Positions 43,607-53,727 are shown, counted from the stretch's first letter. The stretch is 64,000 nt of DNA from an uncultured Prevotellaceae bacterium (GCA_902770195.1 CACXSA010000001.1:62001-126000), one strand, 5' to 3'. Translations and numbers: made by a program. Notes: generated from the letters alone by a model not told the origin.

Positions 43607-43867
43607 TTACTTCTGAACGCGCTTTACGCCATTCTGAATCACTACACCCTTGAAGCTCTTGTCAACCTTCTGACCAGCGAGGTTGTAGATAGGAGCATCT
43701 GCATTCTCTGTGTTGGTCTTGACAGTATCAATACCAGTTGGGATAACAGTTGTTTCACTTGCTACATCAACAATGGCTACGAAGCAGAGCTGATTACCTT
43801 TGTTTGTGAATGTTATCTCGTTTTTGCCGTCAATGAGATATACACGTACATCAGGGTTTAACATCAT
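43607..43867 (-). pseudogene. Displaced C-terminal part of the T9SS cargo gene (after frameshift)
   Basis: This frame reads ...NPDVRVYLIDGKNEITFTNK and ends IYNLAGQKVDKSFKGVVIQN then GVKRVQK, a type A T9SS sorting tail. It overlaps the end of the 43851-45104 frame by 17 bp. The upstream frame ends GVNYDVKP-stop at a TTAAACCC stretch; removing one A gives a continuous ...NYDVNPDVRVYLI.... A single-base insertion, in the cell or in the assembly, is the best explanation. If real, the main protein loses its secretion tail. Confidence 0.75.
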
Positions 43868-45104
43868 AGTTTACACCGTTTACTTCAGACCATCCACTAA
43901 TGCTGCCACCAACGCTAGCTGCATTGATATAGCTAATAAGTGTCAAGCGTACAGCTTTCATGCCATCAGGCAGTTTCAATGTGTTTTGAGCTCCGTTAGA
44001 GAGCTTGGCAGCGTTCATCTCCTCATCATTTATAGTAATTTTGGCATTACCAAGAGTATAATTCTTTTCAGCGTTGCCAGTAATAGTCATTGTGTAACCA
44101 TCTACATCAAATGAATTGTCATTGGTGTCGTCGGGAATGGCAATAATCTTTGTGGTTACATCGTTGGGCTGTTCTTGGATAGAAACCTCTTGCTCAGCAA
44201 TTTCAGATGTCTTTTCGCCACGCATAGCACGTGCATAAACTTTTCCATTAGCAGTCAGAGTGAAAGCGCGTGTATAAGCGTTATAGCTTGTTCCGTCAGT
44301 GCTATACTCAATAGTGCTTGCAGCTGTAGCACATGTGATAGCAACGGTTCCGTTTTGACTCTTGATAATAGGTGCTACGGGAACTGTTCCATCAATCAGG
44401 ACCTGCTTGCTGACAATGTCAGAATTAATATAGCTACCCTCTCCAATGGCAACAGCCTTAACAACTACACCATCTTCTGCTGTGAAAGGTGCTCTATACA
44501 CCTCACCAACCTCTGCGGTCGGGGCTGCTCCGTCAATGGTATAGCGAATTTCCTTGGCATTAGCAACTGTTCCGATTGTTACCTGACCATTGCTGGCATC
44601 GACAGTAATTTCAGGTGATGCCAACTGTGTTTTTGTCTCGCCAGTATATTCCACCTTTATTGCGAAAAGACCTGTCTCACCACTACCGCGAGTAACTGCA
44701 TGGTCGCCTGCTGCAACTTTCTCCATTGTATAAATAGAACAGTTGCCCGAACCTGCTACGTCGCCAGAAAGTTCATTTTCGTCAAATTTAATAGTTTTAT
44801 TAGCGTTATAATTCGAACGCACAATCGTAATTGTAGCTTCTGCTGTTGACTTGAAAGATATCTTTGTGGCTCCTTCCATTTTCAGACCCGTGGTAAAATC
44901 AATACCTCCCCACGAAGCTCCAGTAAACTTTGAATTAAAATTGTGCTTTGCACTATTCCATGAGAAGAAAGTGCCTGCGTCAACGGTTTCTCCATTTTTC
45001 GTTTCTGCATTAGCACCATTAAATGTAATGATGAAAATATCACCAGCAACTGCCGGAATGAAACTTAGCATCATAACTGCAATAAGAGTAAAAATTTTCT
45101 TCAT
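43851..45104 (-). CDS. Secreted protein with chitobiase-C-like modules, 3' end frameshifted
   Basis: 417-residue frame with signal peptide MKKIFTLIAVMMLSFIPAVAG. An N-terminal beta-sandwich (about 25-150, DIFIITFNGANAETKNG) is followed by two chitobiase/beta-hexosaminidase C-terminal-type modules: EIRYTIDGAAPTAEVGEVYR (about 185-230) and TIEYSTDGTSYNAYTRAF (about 265-300). A third beta-domain follows (TKIIAIPDDTNDNSFDVDGY). No catalytic motif was recognised, so a carbohydrate-binding or adhesive surface role is possible. The C-terminal sorting tail lies in another frame (43607-43867). It has its own full promoter and ends at a bidirectional terminator, so it is a single-gene unit. Confidence 0.78.
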   Translation of the reverse strand: MKKIFTLIAVMMLSFIPAVAGDIFIITFNGANAETKNGETVDAGTFFSWNSAKHNFNSKFTGASWGGIDFTTGLKMEGATKISFKSTAEATITIVRSNYNANKTIKFDENELSGDVAGSGNCSIYTMEKVAAGDHAVTRGSGETGLFAIKVEYTGETKTQLASPEITVDASNGQVTIGTVANAKEIRYTIDGAAPTAEVGEVYRAPFTAEDGVVVKAVAIGEGSYINSDIVSKQVLIDGTVPVAPIIKSQNGTVAITCATAASTIEYSTDGTSYNAYTRAFTLTANGKVYARAMRGEKTSEIAEQEVSIQEQPNDVTTKIIAIPDDTNDNSFDVDGYTMTITGNAEKNYTLGNAKITINDEEMNAAKLSNGAQNTLKLPDGMKAVRLTLISYINAASVGGSISGWSEVNGVNYDVKP

Positions 45105-45169
45105 AAGCGTTTGTTTTTTTGTTTAATATGTTAGTAAATAAATTATTTCAAAAGAGTTCATACTGGCTG

Positions 45170-45201
45170 CAAATTTACGACAAATTCCTGAAATAGCCAA
45201 A
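45170..45201 (-). promoter_or_regulatory. Complete Bacteroidota promoter for the T9SS cargo gene
   Basis: On the minus strand, TTTG (45198-45201), 20-bp spacer, TAAATTTG (45170-45177); the leader is about 60 nt. Confidence 0.75.
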
Positions 45202-45286
45202 CTTTTAACTTTTTCTCTGAAAAAAAAAGTACGAAAAGGTTTACGTTTACATCTTTCCATGTCGTATGGGTTGTTAAAAGAATAAA

Positions 45287-45311
45287 GGCGGACACCGCTG
45301 TGGAGTCCGCC
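45287..45311 (-). terminator. Intrinsic terminator of the TPR gene
   Basis: GGCGGAC / GTCCGCC stem followed on the minus strand by TTTATTCTTTT, 20 bp after the stop at 45332. Confidence 0.75.
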
Positions 45312-45331
45312 CTTGAATTGTGTTATAGGGT

Positions 45332-45871
45332 TTACAAATGTTTCTTTTTCCGCTTTTCTTCTTTTGCCAAGTGTTTTGTTTCCGCTTTCCGTTGTTTCTG
45401 GCGTTCTTTGAAGTCGTTATAGATATTCAGGGCAGCAGGGTATCCGGCTGCCAGCGCCTTCCGATAAGCCCAGTCGGCATCTTTGTAGTTTCCCAATTTC
45501 TCCAAGGATACTGCCATCATGTAGTAAAGGTCTGCTGTATGGTAACGCGTCTGTAGGGCGCTGTCGCCATAGAGAATGGTCTTGATGGTGTCGCCAGCCT
45601 CATAGGCATCATAGGCCAATTGGTACAGTCGCTTGAAGTTTTCACGTCGGGCTACGGAGTTCGCAGACGTCTCACGTGTAATGGCAGCATCGTCCACATT
45701 ACGTACTCTTGACCAGTAATAGCCGCCACCGTCAAAATGTGGATCACTTGCAGTAGTACCATACTTGTTGTTTTCTTTTTGCGAGCGCAGTCCTTTATGA
45801 TAGTGCGACTCTTGTGCTAGGACCATTCCTGTGATAGTCACTAATAGAATCGTTACGATTATTTTCTTCAT
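45332..45871 (-). CDS. Small secreted TPR-like protein
   Basis: 179-residue protein with signal peptide (MKKIIVTILLVTITGMVLAQ). The middle contains TPR-like helices: FKRLYQLAYDAYEAGDTIKT, then ADLYYMMAVSLEKLGNYKDA and DWAYRKALAAGYPAALNIYN (about 75-150). The C-terminus is strongly basic (KRKAETKHLAKEEKRKKKHL). Function unknown; a periplasmic scaffold is possible. It has its own promoter and terminator and lies between the lipoprotein operon and the T9SS cargo gene. Confidence 0.8.
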   Translation of the reverse strand: MKKIIVTILLVTITGMVLAQESHYHKGLRSQKENNKYGTTASDPHFDGGGYYWSRVRNVDDAAITRETSANSVARRENFKRLYQLAYDAYEAGDTIKTILYGDSALQTRYHTADLYYMMAVSLEKLGNYKDADWAYRKALAAGYPAALNIYNDFKERQKQRKAETKHLAKEEKRKKKHL

Positions 45872-45902
45872 CTTGAAATGTATATTCGATTTGTTTTCCC
45901 TG

Positions 45903-45934
45903 CAAAGGTATTATTAAATGATCGAACTAACAAA
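45903..45934 (-). promoter_or_regulatory. Complete Bacteroidota promoter for the TPR gene
   Basis: On the minus strand, TTTG (45931-45934), 20-bp spacer, TACCTTTG (45903-45910), 32 bp before the start. Confidence 0.75.
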
Positions 45935-45962
45935 TTTACTTGAAATTTTTTCTAAATACAAT

Positions 45963-45990
45963 GAGGGCAGACGTTTGCGCGTCTGCCCTC
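45963..45990 (-). terminator. Terminator hairpin of the SusC-SusD-lipoprotein operon
   Basis: An 11-bp perfect stem, GAGGGCAGACG / CGTCTGCCCTC with a 6-nt loop, 32 bp after the lipoprotein stop. The downstream side is AT-rich rather than a pure U-run. An identical copy is at 43211-43238. Confidence 0.75.
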
Positions 45991-46021
45991 AAAATGTTTA
46001 TCAGGTTTAGCTTCTATGGAT

Positions 46022-48403
46022 TTATTTCCATGCAGCACCTGTAGCCCAACGCTGGTCACCAATCTTCTTGGTATAGATGGGGTGAGCCTTTACACGTTCA
46101 GTAAGATTGTAGTAGAATCCATCTACGTTGTGACGGTGCATGTTGGCATCACCATTCACACCCAGTGGCTGCGGATCCTTGAAGAGCTCTTCAGGAGTTA
46201 ACTGATAGCCAACGGCATCATTCTCGTTTTCGTTGCGGTTATCACCAAATTTAATCTGTGTCTCACCATATCCTCCAACGTTGAGGGCACCCTTCTGGTA
46301 ACCAGCACCGCTAGATGTGTGGCTGAATTGATAGTTCGTGAACAAACCGTCACTCAGAGTTGTTGATGGGTCTGTTGAAGTCTTGTAGTTACCCCATGCA
46401 GGAACTGTTGTTGCATAGTTGTCTGCGAAGTCGTAACTCATATCTTTAGTGTCTATACGCATACCACGCATATAGAGGTTGCGGTCATCGCTATCGCCCT
46501 TGCGTACCATTACGAAGAGATTCTTCTTAACAGTAATCTTACTTCCTGCAGGAGCATAACGTGTCTCTAAGAGCAGACCGTGACCAGATGAGCTGGAACG
46601 TGGGCTGAGGTTTACAAACGTGTTGTTCTCAATATCGATGTTCCATACGGTTCCGGCAGGCCATGCCAAGTTTCCGTTTTCTGATACGAAAGCATGCTTG
46701 GGCACGTCAATGAATGTGTTGTTCTTGATCTTCAAATCTTTGAAGAAGTTAGAGTCCTTACGGTTTCCTGGACCAGCAAACCACGAGTATCCACGACCGT
46801 TAGCATCGTATGGACCACAGTCGGTGAATACACATCCCTCAATAGTCATGTGCTCTATGAGCTGGCGGTTTGGACCCTGGAATCGGATGAATCCACGGGT
46901 TAGACCACTGAACGAACAGTTGGTAATGCTAAGTTCGCTCAATGAGAATGACAAGCCTTGAGAGTTCATGTTGATAAAATAGTTACCAGCAATGCTGTAT
47001 TGTGAGTTACCGCCTTTACCATTCTTATCCATGTAGTTCCATACAATATGAGGATGGAAGTTGATTTGATTGAAGCGGATAGGCTGGATACCCAGTGATA
47101 CACCATTTTCTGCACCACTTGCCGCATTACGACAGAGCATGATGGTTACGGTGTTACCTGACATACCTGCGTCATCGCTTGTGCCTACACCAATAAGAAC
47201 CTCTGCACGTCCCTTGCCAGCGGCAATGTCCTCTGGTTTGGTCTCCAAAGTGAAGCCCTTGGTCATGTTGAAACTATTGGTCATGTAATAGGTCTTACCA
47301 CCTTCCAGATAGAAAACTTGTCCTTCAGGAATCGTGTTGTCCTTCATGTAATTGATGAATACGGTATCAATACGTGTTGCTTTACCCAACAGTTCTTTGG
47401 CATTCTTTACAGTGCTTGCCAAGATGGTGTCGTTGGGGTCAGGAGCCCAAGGAATAATAATAGGATCCTGAGGATCACCTTGCATACGGACCATAGCGCT
47501 GTTGAAGTTACCATCGAAGTGACGAGGAACCTTTGTGTTCCAGCCATTAATAATATAGGCTGCATTAGGCTCCAGCCCCTCGAAATCTACATAACCATTA
47601 GCCAAATCAGTTGGTGTGATGTCATGTGAGAGCGTTGGAAGGTCTGAGTTGTCTGCTGAGGGCTCAAGTGTGATTCTGTTGAATACCCATGTGTTGTTCT
47701 CTGGGTTATAAACGAGACCTTGAGAAGCATCGAGGAAATCTTGGTAACTTTCTATGCCTTCCACCGTTGTGGCGAAGTTAACTCGCATAGTAGTTTTTGT
47801 TACATTTTCTACGGAGAAGACAGAGGGAATATCGTAGCGCATACCTGTGTTCAGCGAACCTGTGAACAGTGCACCGCGATCATCGTCACGGCTCATATCT
47901 GCTTGGTGCCCCAGGTCATCAGTACCATCAGCAGCCTCACCAATCCATCCGGACCACTTTGAGTTATATTCTTCACCTCGTGGGGAGATAGCCTGCAAAC
48001 AATAGAGATATCCTGTAGAATAGGCCAGATCCTGATGAAGGAAGCTCAATGGATGCTTGCCGTCTTCCACATAAAGAATAGTGTCAAGTACTTCATCATG
48101 ATTCCAGCGGCCACCTTGTACCTTACCTTTCAGATGATATGCAACAGCACCGTCAACGGCATACCAGTTAAGCCAGATATCGTTGACATGTGTGCTGCCG
48201 CTGTACTGGAACTGAGCAGCAGATCCGCAACCATATTGGTCGGAACTATTGCCCGTGTTCTGCGTAACGCGGAACTGAGGCATAAACAGACGATCACTCT
48301 GGTGAGTGTAATTGTCTGTTGTTTTATTGTCGTCCTTACAGCTGGTAAGCACCGTAGAGGCACTTGCTAAAAGCATAAGGAGAAAAATACTATATTTTTT
48401 CAT
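46022..48403 (-). CDS. Surface lipoprotein with right-handed beta-helix (DUF4957/DUF5123-like)
   Basis: 793-residue lipoprotein with lipobox LTSC (Cys22). Residues about 50-150 and 180-300 look like fibronectin-III-type modules (WLNWYAVDGAVAYHLKGKV; TMRVNFATTVEGIESYQDFL; EGLEPNAAYIINGW). From about 330 to 720 there are parallel beta-helix repeats (ITNCSFSGLTRGFIRFQG, MTIEGCVFTDCGPYD, LKIKNNTFIDVPKHAF, IDIENNTFVNLSP). The layout resembles the DUF4957/DUF5123 proteins often encoded after susCD in pectin loci. It is the third gene of that operon, 20 bp after susD. It may bind or cut pectin at the surface; no lyase catalytic motif was found. A fragment of a paralogue is at 43246-43397. Confidence 0.82.
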   Translation of the reverse strand: MKKYSIFLLMLLASASTVLTSCKDDNKTTDNYTHQSDRLFMPQFRVTQNTGNSSDQYGCGSAAQFQYSGSTHVNDIWLNWYAVDGAVAYHLKGKVQGGRWNHDEVLDTILYVEDGKHPLSFLHQDLAYSTGYLYCLQAISPRGEEYNSKWSGWIGEAADGTDDLGHQADMSRDDDRGALFTGSLNTGMRYDIPSVFSVENVTKTTMRVNFATTVEGIESYQDFLDASQGLVYNPENNTWVFNRITLEPSADNSDLPTLSHDITPTDLANGYVDFEGLEPNAAYIINGWNTKVPRHFDGNFNSAMVRMQGDPQDPIIIPWAPDPNDTILASTVKNAKELLGKATRIDTVFINYMKDNTIPEGQVFYLEGGKTYYMTNSFNMTKGFTLETKPEDIAAGKGRAEVLIGVGTSDDAGMSGNTVTIMLCRNAASGAENGVSLGIQPIRFNQINFHPHIVWNYMDKNGKGGNSQYSIAGNYFINMNSQGLSFSLSELSITNCSFSGLTRGFIRFQGPNRQLIEHMTIEGCVFTDCGPYDANGRGYSWFAGPGNRKDSNFFKDLKIKNNTFIDVPKHAFVSENGNLAWPAGTVWNIDIENNTFVNLSPRSSSSGHGLLLETRYAPAGSKITVKKNLFVMVRKGDSDDRNLYMRGMRIDTKDMSYDFADNYATTVPAWGNYKTSTDPSTTLSDGLFTNYQFSHTSSGAGYQKGALNVGGYGETQIKFGDNRNENENDAVGYQLTPEELFKDPQPLGVNGDANMHRHNVDGFYYNLTERVKAHPIYTKKIGDQRWATGAAWK

Positions 48404-48423
48404 CGTAATTCAATGTTTTAGAA

Positions 48424-50427
48424 TTAATAACCATAGTAATTCTTATATGCTCCATTACTTCTCGTAACAGCATCCTGCGGGATGGGGAGGATGTAGCGTA
48501 CAGGAGGCAATGTGCTGAAGTCCATATCTGCAGAGAGCTCTGGCATAGAAGCAGGAATCTTATTACCCTCTACATCAATGTAAATGTATCCACGCAATGA
48601 GCAGCGTACCTGGGGACGTGCACCGGTATCATCCTGCCAGCTGAACCAAGAAGCCTGTGTCCATGCATCTGCTCCTGTCGTTGGAGGCATGTATTTACCG
48701 TTCAGACCAAAGTTCTCCCACATGTTGTCGATAACTAAAGTGTCTGACTCATATTTGTAGAACTTCAGCACAGGAAGGGTCTTGTTAGGATAGTTATAAT
48801 CTGTGGGGTAAAGTGCATCGCCAGGGTTGACAATTTTATAGAAGACGTCGGTAGGATAGAGGTCGAACTTGTCATAGATGTCGTAGGTGTAGTCATCAGT
48901 AGCTTTACCATAATATGTCCAGAATGTCTTGAATACCACTTCTGCATAACGGTTCCAGCGTACCAGATCCTTCCAACGTGTACCTTCACCTGCAAATTCC
49001 CATGCACGCTCGTTAAAGATGAGCTCGAAGAAATCCTCTTTGCTGCCAGCGGCTTCTACGTAAGCATCAACCATTAAACCAAAATTCTGGGCATTGCGGA
49101 AAGCGCGGCTGCGAACTTGTTTTAGGGCACTTTTTGCTGCAGCAGTAGGTCCGTTGTTGATTTCGTTTTCAGCTTCGGCAAACATGAGTAAAACATCAGC
49201 ATAGCGCATATATGGGAAGTTAATACCGGTATTGCCACTGCTTGTTATTCCCTGACGGTGGTTCTCATCCCAGAATTTCGACCACTTGTTGCAATAGTTG
49301 TTGTAGTCGTTGAGCAGAATAGGCTGACCGTATCCGTCATAGCGCCAGTATCCGACAGCGTCACGACGAACATCTTCTGGATCATAGGTGAAGCGGAAGA
49401 AGGCATTTAGGCGAACACCGCCGTTGCTGGTTCCCCAATAGTTGGGGGCTTCTGTACCACCACCAGCAGTCTCATCACCCTTAGGACCATGAGCATAACC
49501 GATGTTACCGTTAACGTTCAAGGTAAACGGTATTTCGAAGATGGGGTCGTCAGCATTGTTTACCTTATAGTTACACTCGTCAATGAATACCTGATACCAA
49601 TCCTTTGAAAGAGAGTGGGTTCCTATTGTCATGACAGAGTCACAATAGTCACGGGCAATCTTATAGTACTCAATATAATCGTCAGCACGCTTCATGGTGC
49701 CTGGATCTTTAGGATCATTTACGTTTGGATGCAGTGAGTAACCACCACGATATAGTGCCATACGTGCGATGAGAGCCCATGCGAACTCTTTAGAGCAACG
49801 CTCAACTCCCTGGGTGATTGCTGATGACAACTTCATCTTGGGAGCTGCTTCACGCAGGTCATTAATCATGGTTGTAAGTATAACATCACGGTCAGTCTGT
49901 GGCATTACCAATCCATCGGCATCGTAAGAACGTGTGGTTGAGAAGGGTATGTCACCAAACATGATAACTAAATCGAGATATTGCATGGCACGCATACACT
50001 TGGCCTCACCAATCATCTGGAGCATGTCCTCATTGTCCTTAAGACCACTCTTCTCAGCTGCATTGATAAAATTGTTGGCGCGTTCTATCAGTGTGTAGGC
50101 TGCATTCCAAGTGCTCATCAGTCCGCTGGCATCAGCCTCGGCATCGAAAAGCTTGTACTCGTTGTGGGCGGCCACTTGAGATTCAGCGGTGCTGGTGGTA
50201 AACTCCACATCGCTGTTCAAATTATAGGTTGTCAGGTAAGCATTGCCATAAATGTTGTTATTGGCAATTGCTGCATAGACACCATTAAGCAAGGTATTTG
50301 CCTCGTTGAGGTTGCTGAACACGTAGTCATCGGTAACGCTCGATGGAGCATCGGGCTCCATAAAGTCGCTACAAGCGGTCAGACCAACAAGAACAAGTCC
50401 TGCGATTAATATATTTTTCTTCTTCAT
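48424..50427 (-). CDS. SusD/RagB-family outer-membrane lipoprotein
   Basis: 667-residue SusD-like protein with lipobox LTAC (Cys19). Family features: YVFSNLNEANTLLNGVYAAI, IGEAKCMRAMQYLDLVIMFG, GDIPFSTTRS, PYMRYADVLLMFAEAENEIN, NERAWEFAGEGTRWKDLVRW and a C-terminal LPPVRYILPIPQDAV. It lies 15 bp after its SusC gene and 20 bp before the beta-helix lipoprotein. It should bind pectic oligosaccharides at the cell surface and close the SusC channel like a lid; the ligand cannot be told from the sequence. Confidence 0.95.
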   Translation of the reverse strand: MKKKNILIAGLVLVGLTACSDFMEPDAPSSVTDDYVFSNLNEANTLLNGVYAAIANNNIYGNAYLTTYNLNSDVEFTTSTAESQVAAHNEYKLFDAEADASGLMSTWNAAYTLIERANNFINAAEKSGLKDNEDMLQMIGEAKCMRAMQYLDLVIMFGDIPFSTTRSYDADGLVMPQTDRDVILTTMINDLREAAPKMKLSSAITQGVERCSKEFAWALIARMALYRGGYSLHPNVNDPKDPGTMKRADDYIEYYKIARDYCDSVMTIGTHSLSKDWYQVFIDECNYKVNNADDPIFEIPFTLNVNGNIGYAHGPKGDETAGGGTEAPNYWGTSNGGVRLNAFFRFTYDPEDVRRDAVGYWRYDGYGQPILLNDYNNYCNKWSKFWDENHRQGITSSGNTGINFPYMRYADVLLMFAEAENEINNGPTAAAKSALKQVRSRAFRNAQNFGLMVDAYVEAAGSKEDFFELIFNERAWEFAGEGTRWKDLVRWNRYAEVVFKTFWTYYGKATDDYTYDIYDKFDLYPTDVFYKIVNPGDALYPTDYNYPNKTLPVLKFYKYESDTLVIDNMWENFGLNGKYMPPTTGADAWTQASWFSWQDDTGARPQVRCSLRGYIYIDVEGNKIPASMPELSADMDFSTLPPVRYILPIPQDAVTRSNGAYKNYYGY

Positions 50428-50442
50428 AGTAGTTGCAGAATT

Positions 50443-53400
50443 TTAGAATGACAAGTTAAATCCAAACAGATAGCTACGACTGCGGGGGTAACGGTTGTAG
50501 TCAACACTTGGAGTCAGACCGCTCTGGATGTCAACTTCAGGATCGTAGCCACTATAGTTGGTGATACAGAAGAGGTTTGAACCAGTGAAGTAAACGCGCA
50601 GGCGCTCTACACCAAACTTGCTGGTAATCTTCTTAGGAAGTGTGTAACCAACTGTTACGTTCTGCAGACGCAAGAACGAACCATCTTCTACAAAATAGGA
50701 GTGGGTGTAGTCGCTGTTGACACGGTAAGGATTCCACAATGACTTACCAGCGTTGATGCGCTCGTATTCGTCCATGTATTGGATCTTCTGGCTGTTGTTT
50801 ACCAACTGCTCACTCATCCAGTAGAGAGACTGTGAACCATCTGCATTGGTGTTATAAATGTCTCCGAAGTAAACCCAACGGCTTGCATAGTCAAAGTCAG
50901 ATGATACGTTCAATGGACTTGTGCTAATACTGTTGCCTGTTGATGAAGCCAAGCGGTACTTGGTGGCATTCAGTACATCGAAGTTGAGGAAATAAACGAA
51001 GTTGGCATTGAAGTCAAAGTCCTTCCAACGTCCGCTGAGGCCGAAACCACCTTGCAAACGAGGATTGGTGTTACCAATAACGGTGCGGTCGTTCTCGTCA
51101 ATCTGTCCATCACCGTTCAGGTCTTTAAACTTAGGATCACCGGGATGCACGTTGTTGACGGCAGTATCAGTGTTCTTGGCATAAAGGCCGTTGACAACAC
51201 CTTCTTTTAATTTATAGGTGAAACCGTCGCGCTCAAAATCATCGAAGGTGTAAATTCCATCATAGACGAAACCGTAAATCAGACCGATTTCTTCTCCTAC
51301 ACGGAGGCAGAAATCATCATAGCCTGGTGCCCAACCGCTTCTTTTACTGCTTGCCCAGATGACGGTGTCCTCATTGTTCAGCTGGTTCACCTTTGTCTTG
51401 TTGTAGCCCATCGTAGCATTGATGCTCAAGTCAAAGTCCTTCTTTTGGAACATCTGATAGTTTACAGTAAGTTCGATACCCTTATTGGTTACCTTACCTA
51501 CGTTCTGTTGCTGGTATGAGTAGCCTGATGTTGTTGGGATAAGGCTCCTATAAAGCAAGTCTTTTGTGGTGTTCCAATAGAATTCTGGTGTGATGGTCAG
51601 TCTTCCATTGAAGAAACTCATATCTAAAGCCAAGTTGCGGTTTGTGGTTGTTTCCCACTTGATTTTTTCATTTGGGAAGATGTTGCTGGCAGCATAATAG
51701 GTTTCACCATTCTCAGTGATTGTGCTCTCGCCCCAGCTAGGACCGCCATTCTCGCTGATGCTATACTGATAGCGCCAGAGATCGTCGCCGATATCGTTAT
51801 TACCTGCAAGACCGTAAGACAGGCGAAGCTTGAACTGATTCATGATGTTCTTGTTCCACCAGGGTTCTTCACTAATTACCCAAGCACCAGATACTGATGG
51901 GAAGTAACCCCACTGATGACCAGGAGCAAACTTCGTGCTACCATCGGCACGGAATGTAAACGAAAGCAGGTATTTATGCTTGTAGTTATAGTTAGCCTGT
52001 CCGAAGAAAGACAACATGCGGTCTGGAGTCTTCTCTGTAGAGGTTGACTTATAGGCAGAACCAAGTCCCATGTTCGAGAATGCCTTGTCGGGAGATATCA
52101 ATTGTGGGAAATAACGAGAGGCATTTATTCTGGTTGTACGCTTGTCGTCATACATTTCGTGACCTAACAATACTGAAAAGTTGTGGTCTTCTTTAACAGT
52201 GAATGTGTAATTCAGCGTATTAGTCCATGTGTACTTATTACGACGTACGTCAGTAACTTGAGCAACAGGCTTGTCCTCATTGCTATGTGCAGTGTCAGTC
52301 AGGTAACCCCAGAACTGATTAGCATCGCTGAAACCCCAGAACTGTGCAATGTCTGTACGGAACACCAGGTTGTCGATGATTTCCCAAGAAAGTGAAGCTT
52401 GGTTTGTGAAACTATAAGAGTGTTTCTTCAAATAGTTTTGGTCGATGTCATCCATTGGACTTGCCAACTTCCAGTAACGCTCTTGGTTGTATATAAGAGC
52501 TTCCTCGTTGCTATGGGTGAATTCGCGATAACCATTCGTTGGACGGTAGCGAAGTACGCCGATCAAGCCACCTGTACCAATGCCGTCAGCACCAGCACCC
52601 ATGTCACGACGATAGGTGAAACGTGGGTTGATGGTTACCTTCACTCTTGGAGAGAGCTGCAGGTAAATCTTGGTGTTCATGTTGGTACGACGTACACCAG
52701 AATTTGCGATAATACCATCTTCATTGTGGTGAGTCAGTGAGGTGCTAAAGCGGATTTTGTCATTACCACCATTGATGGTAGCATTGTACATCTGAGTCCA
52801 AGCTGTTCCTCCCATCAGCTCATCCTGCCAGTCATGCGTAGTTGCATTACGGTAGATGTCCATATCGGATGGGTTTCCAAAATTGGTACGGAATGCATAG
52901 TTGTTTGTCTTGTTGTTGTAAGACAGGTCACGCTGGTATTTTACAAACTCATAAGAGTCAAGCATCTCTTGCTTTCCAGCCAGTTTCTTTGCCTGAGCAT
53001 AAGCATTGAACTCAACCTTAAGTTTGCCCTGCTGAGCTGACTTAGTGGTTACAACAACTACACCATTACCACCTCGTGCACCGTATATAGCGGTCAGAGA
53101 GGCATCCTTCAAGACATCAATTGAGGCGATATCCGTAGGAGGAAGGTCGTTAATATTGTCCTGTTGGAAACCATCCACAATGTAGAGAGGCTGGTTGTTC
53201 TGTCCAAGGGCAGCACCACCACGAATTTTGATGTAGATGTCAGCACCAGGTGCACCATCGACGGTACTGATCTGTACACCGGCAATCTTACCCTGCATAG
53301 CTTCTGCTGCTGATGCAACAGGAACCTGTGACAGTTTGGCACCGCTGACAGAACCTACCGAACCGGTCAGGTCTTTACGAGCCTTGCTGGTGTAACCAAC

Positions 53401-53727
53401 AACAACGACTTCCTCAAGGGCTGCGTTGTCGTCTTGTAACTGAATCTTCAGATCGGGGCCTGCGGTGACTTCCTGTGATACCATACCGATGTATGATACT
53501 ACAATTGTCTTTCCATGCTGCAGCTTCAGTGTGAAGTTACCGTCGAAGTCGGTGACTGCTGCATTCTTGGGATTCCCCTTCTCAACTACGGTTGCTCCAA
53601 TAACTGGTTCGCCAGTCTGGTCTGTAACCGTTCCCTTAGCTGTGGTCTGTGCAGACAGATTGCCCACGACTAAGAGCAAGCACATGATTAGTGCTGTTTG
53701 AAAGATACTCTTAAATTTAACAGACAT
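50443..53727 (-). CDS. SusC-like TonB-dependent outer-membrane transporter
   Basis: 1094-residue SusC/RagA protein: signal peptide to about residue 26, carboxypeptidase-D-like domain (KGTVTDQTGEPVIGATVVEK, TDFDGNFTLKL, VVSYIGMVSQEV, about 31-100), TonB-box region EEVVVVGYT, plug (YIVDGFQQDNINDLPPTDIA, SIDVLKDASLTAIYGARGGN, about 180-230) and a barrel ending RSRSYLFGFNLSF. It leads the SusC-SusD-beta-helix lipoprotein operon behind a -7 element at 53775. It should use TonB energy to import oligosaccharides delivered by the SusD downstream. Confidence 0.95.
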   Translation of the reverse strand: MSVKFKSIFQTALIMCLLLVVGNLSAQTTAKGTVTDQTGEPVIGATVVEKGNPKNAAVTDFDGNFTLKLQHGKTIVVSYIGMVSQEVTAGPDLKIQLQDDNAALEEVVVVGYTSKARKDLTGSVGSVSGAKLSQVPVASAAEAMQGKIAGVQISTVDGAPGADIYIKIRGGAALGQNNQPLYIVDGFQQDNINDLPPTDIASIDVLKDASLTAIYGARGGNGVVVVTTKSAQQGKLKVEFNAYAQAKKLAGKQEMLDSYEFVKYQRDLSYNNKTNNYAFRTNFGNPSDMDIYRNATTHDWQDELMGGTAWTQMYNATINGGNDKIRFSTSLTHHNEDGIIANSGVRRTNMNTKIYLQLSPRVKVTINPRFTYRRDMGAGADGIGTGGLIGVLRYRPTNGYREFTHSNEEALIYNQERYWKLASPMDDIDQNYLKKHSYSFTNQASLSWEIIDNLVFRTDIAQFWGFSDANQFWGYLTDTAHSNEDKPVAQVTDVRRNKYTWTNTLNYTFTVKEDHNFSVLLGHEMYDDKRTTRINASRYFPQLISPDKAFSNMGLGSAYKSTSTEKTPDRMLSFFGQANYNYKHKYLLSFTFRADGSTKFAPGHQWGYFPSVSGAWVISEEPWWNKNIMNQFKLRLSYGLAGNNDIGDDLWRYQYSISENGGPSWGESTITENGETYYAASNIFPNEKIKWETTTNRNLALDMSFFNGRLTITPEFYWNTTKDLLYRSLIPTTSGYSYQQQNVGKVTNKGIELTVNYQMFQKKDFDLSINATMGYNKTKVNQLNNEDTVIWASSKRSGWAPGYDDFCLRVGEEIGLIYGFVYDGIYTFDDFERDGFTYKLKEGVVNGLYAKNTDTAVNNVHPGDPKFKDLNGDGQIDENDRTVIGNTNPRLQGGFGLSGRWKDFDFNANFVYFLNFDVLNATKYRLASSTGNSISTSPLNVSSDFDYASRWVYFGDIYNTNADGSQSLYWMSEQLVNNSQKIQYMDEYERINAGKSLWNPYRVNSDYTHSYFVEDGSFLRLQNVTVGYTLPKKITSKFGVERLRVYFTGSNLFCITNYSGYDPEVDIQSGLTPSVDYNRYPRSRSYLFGFNLSF

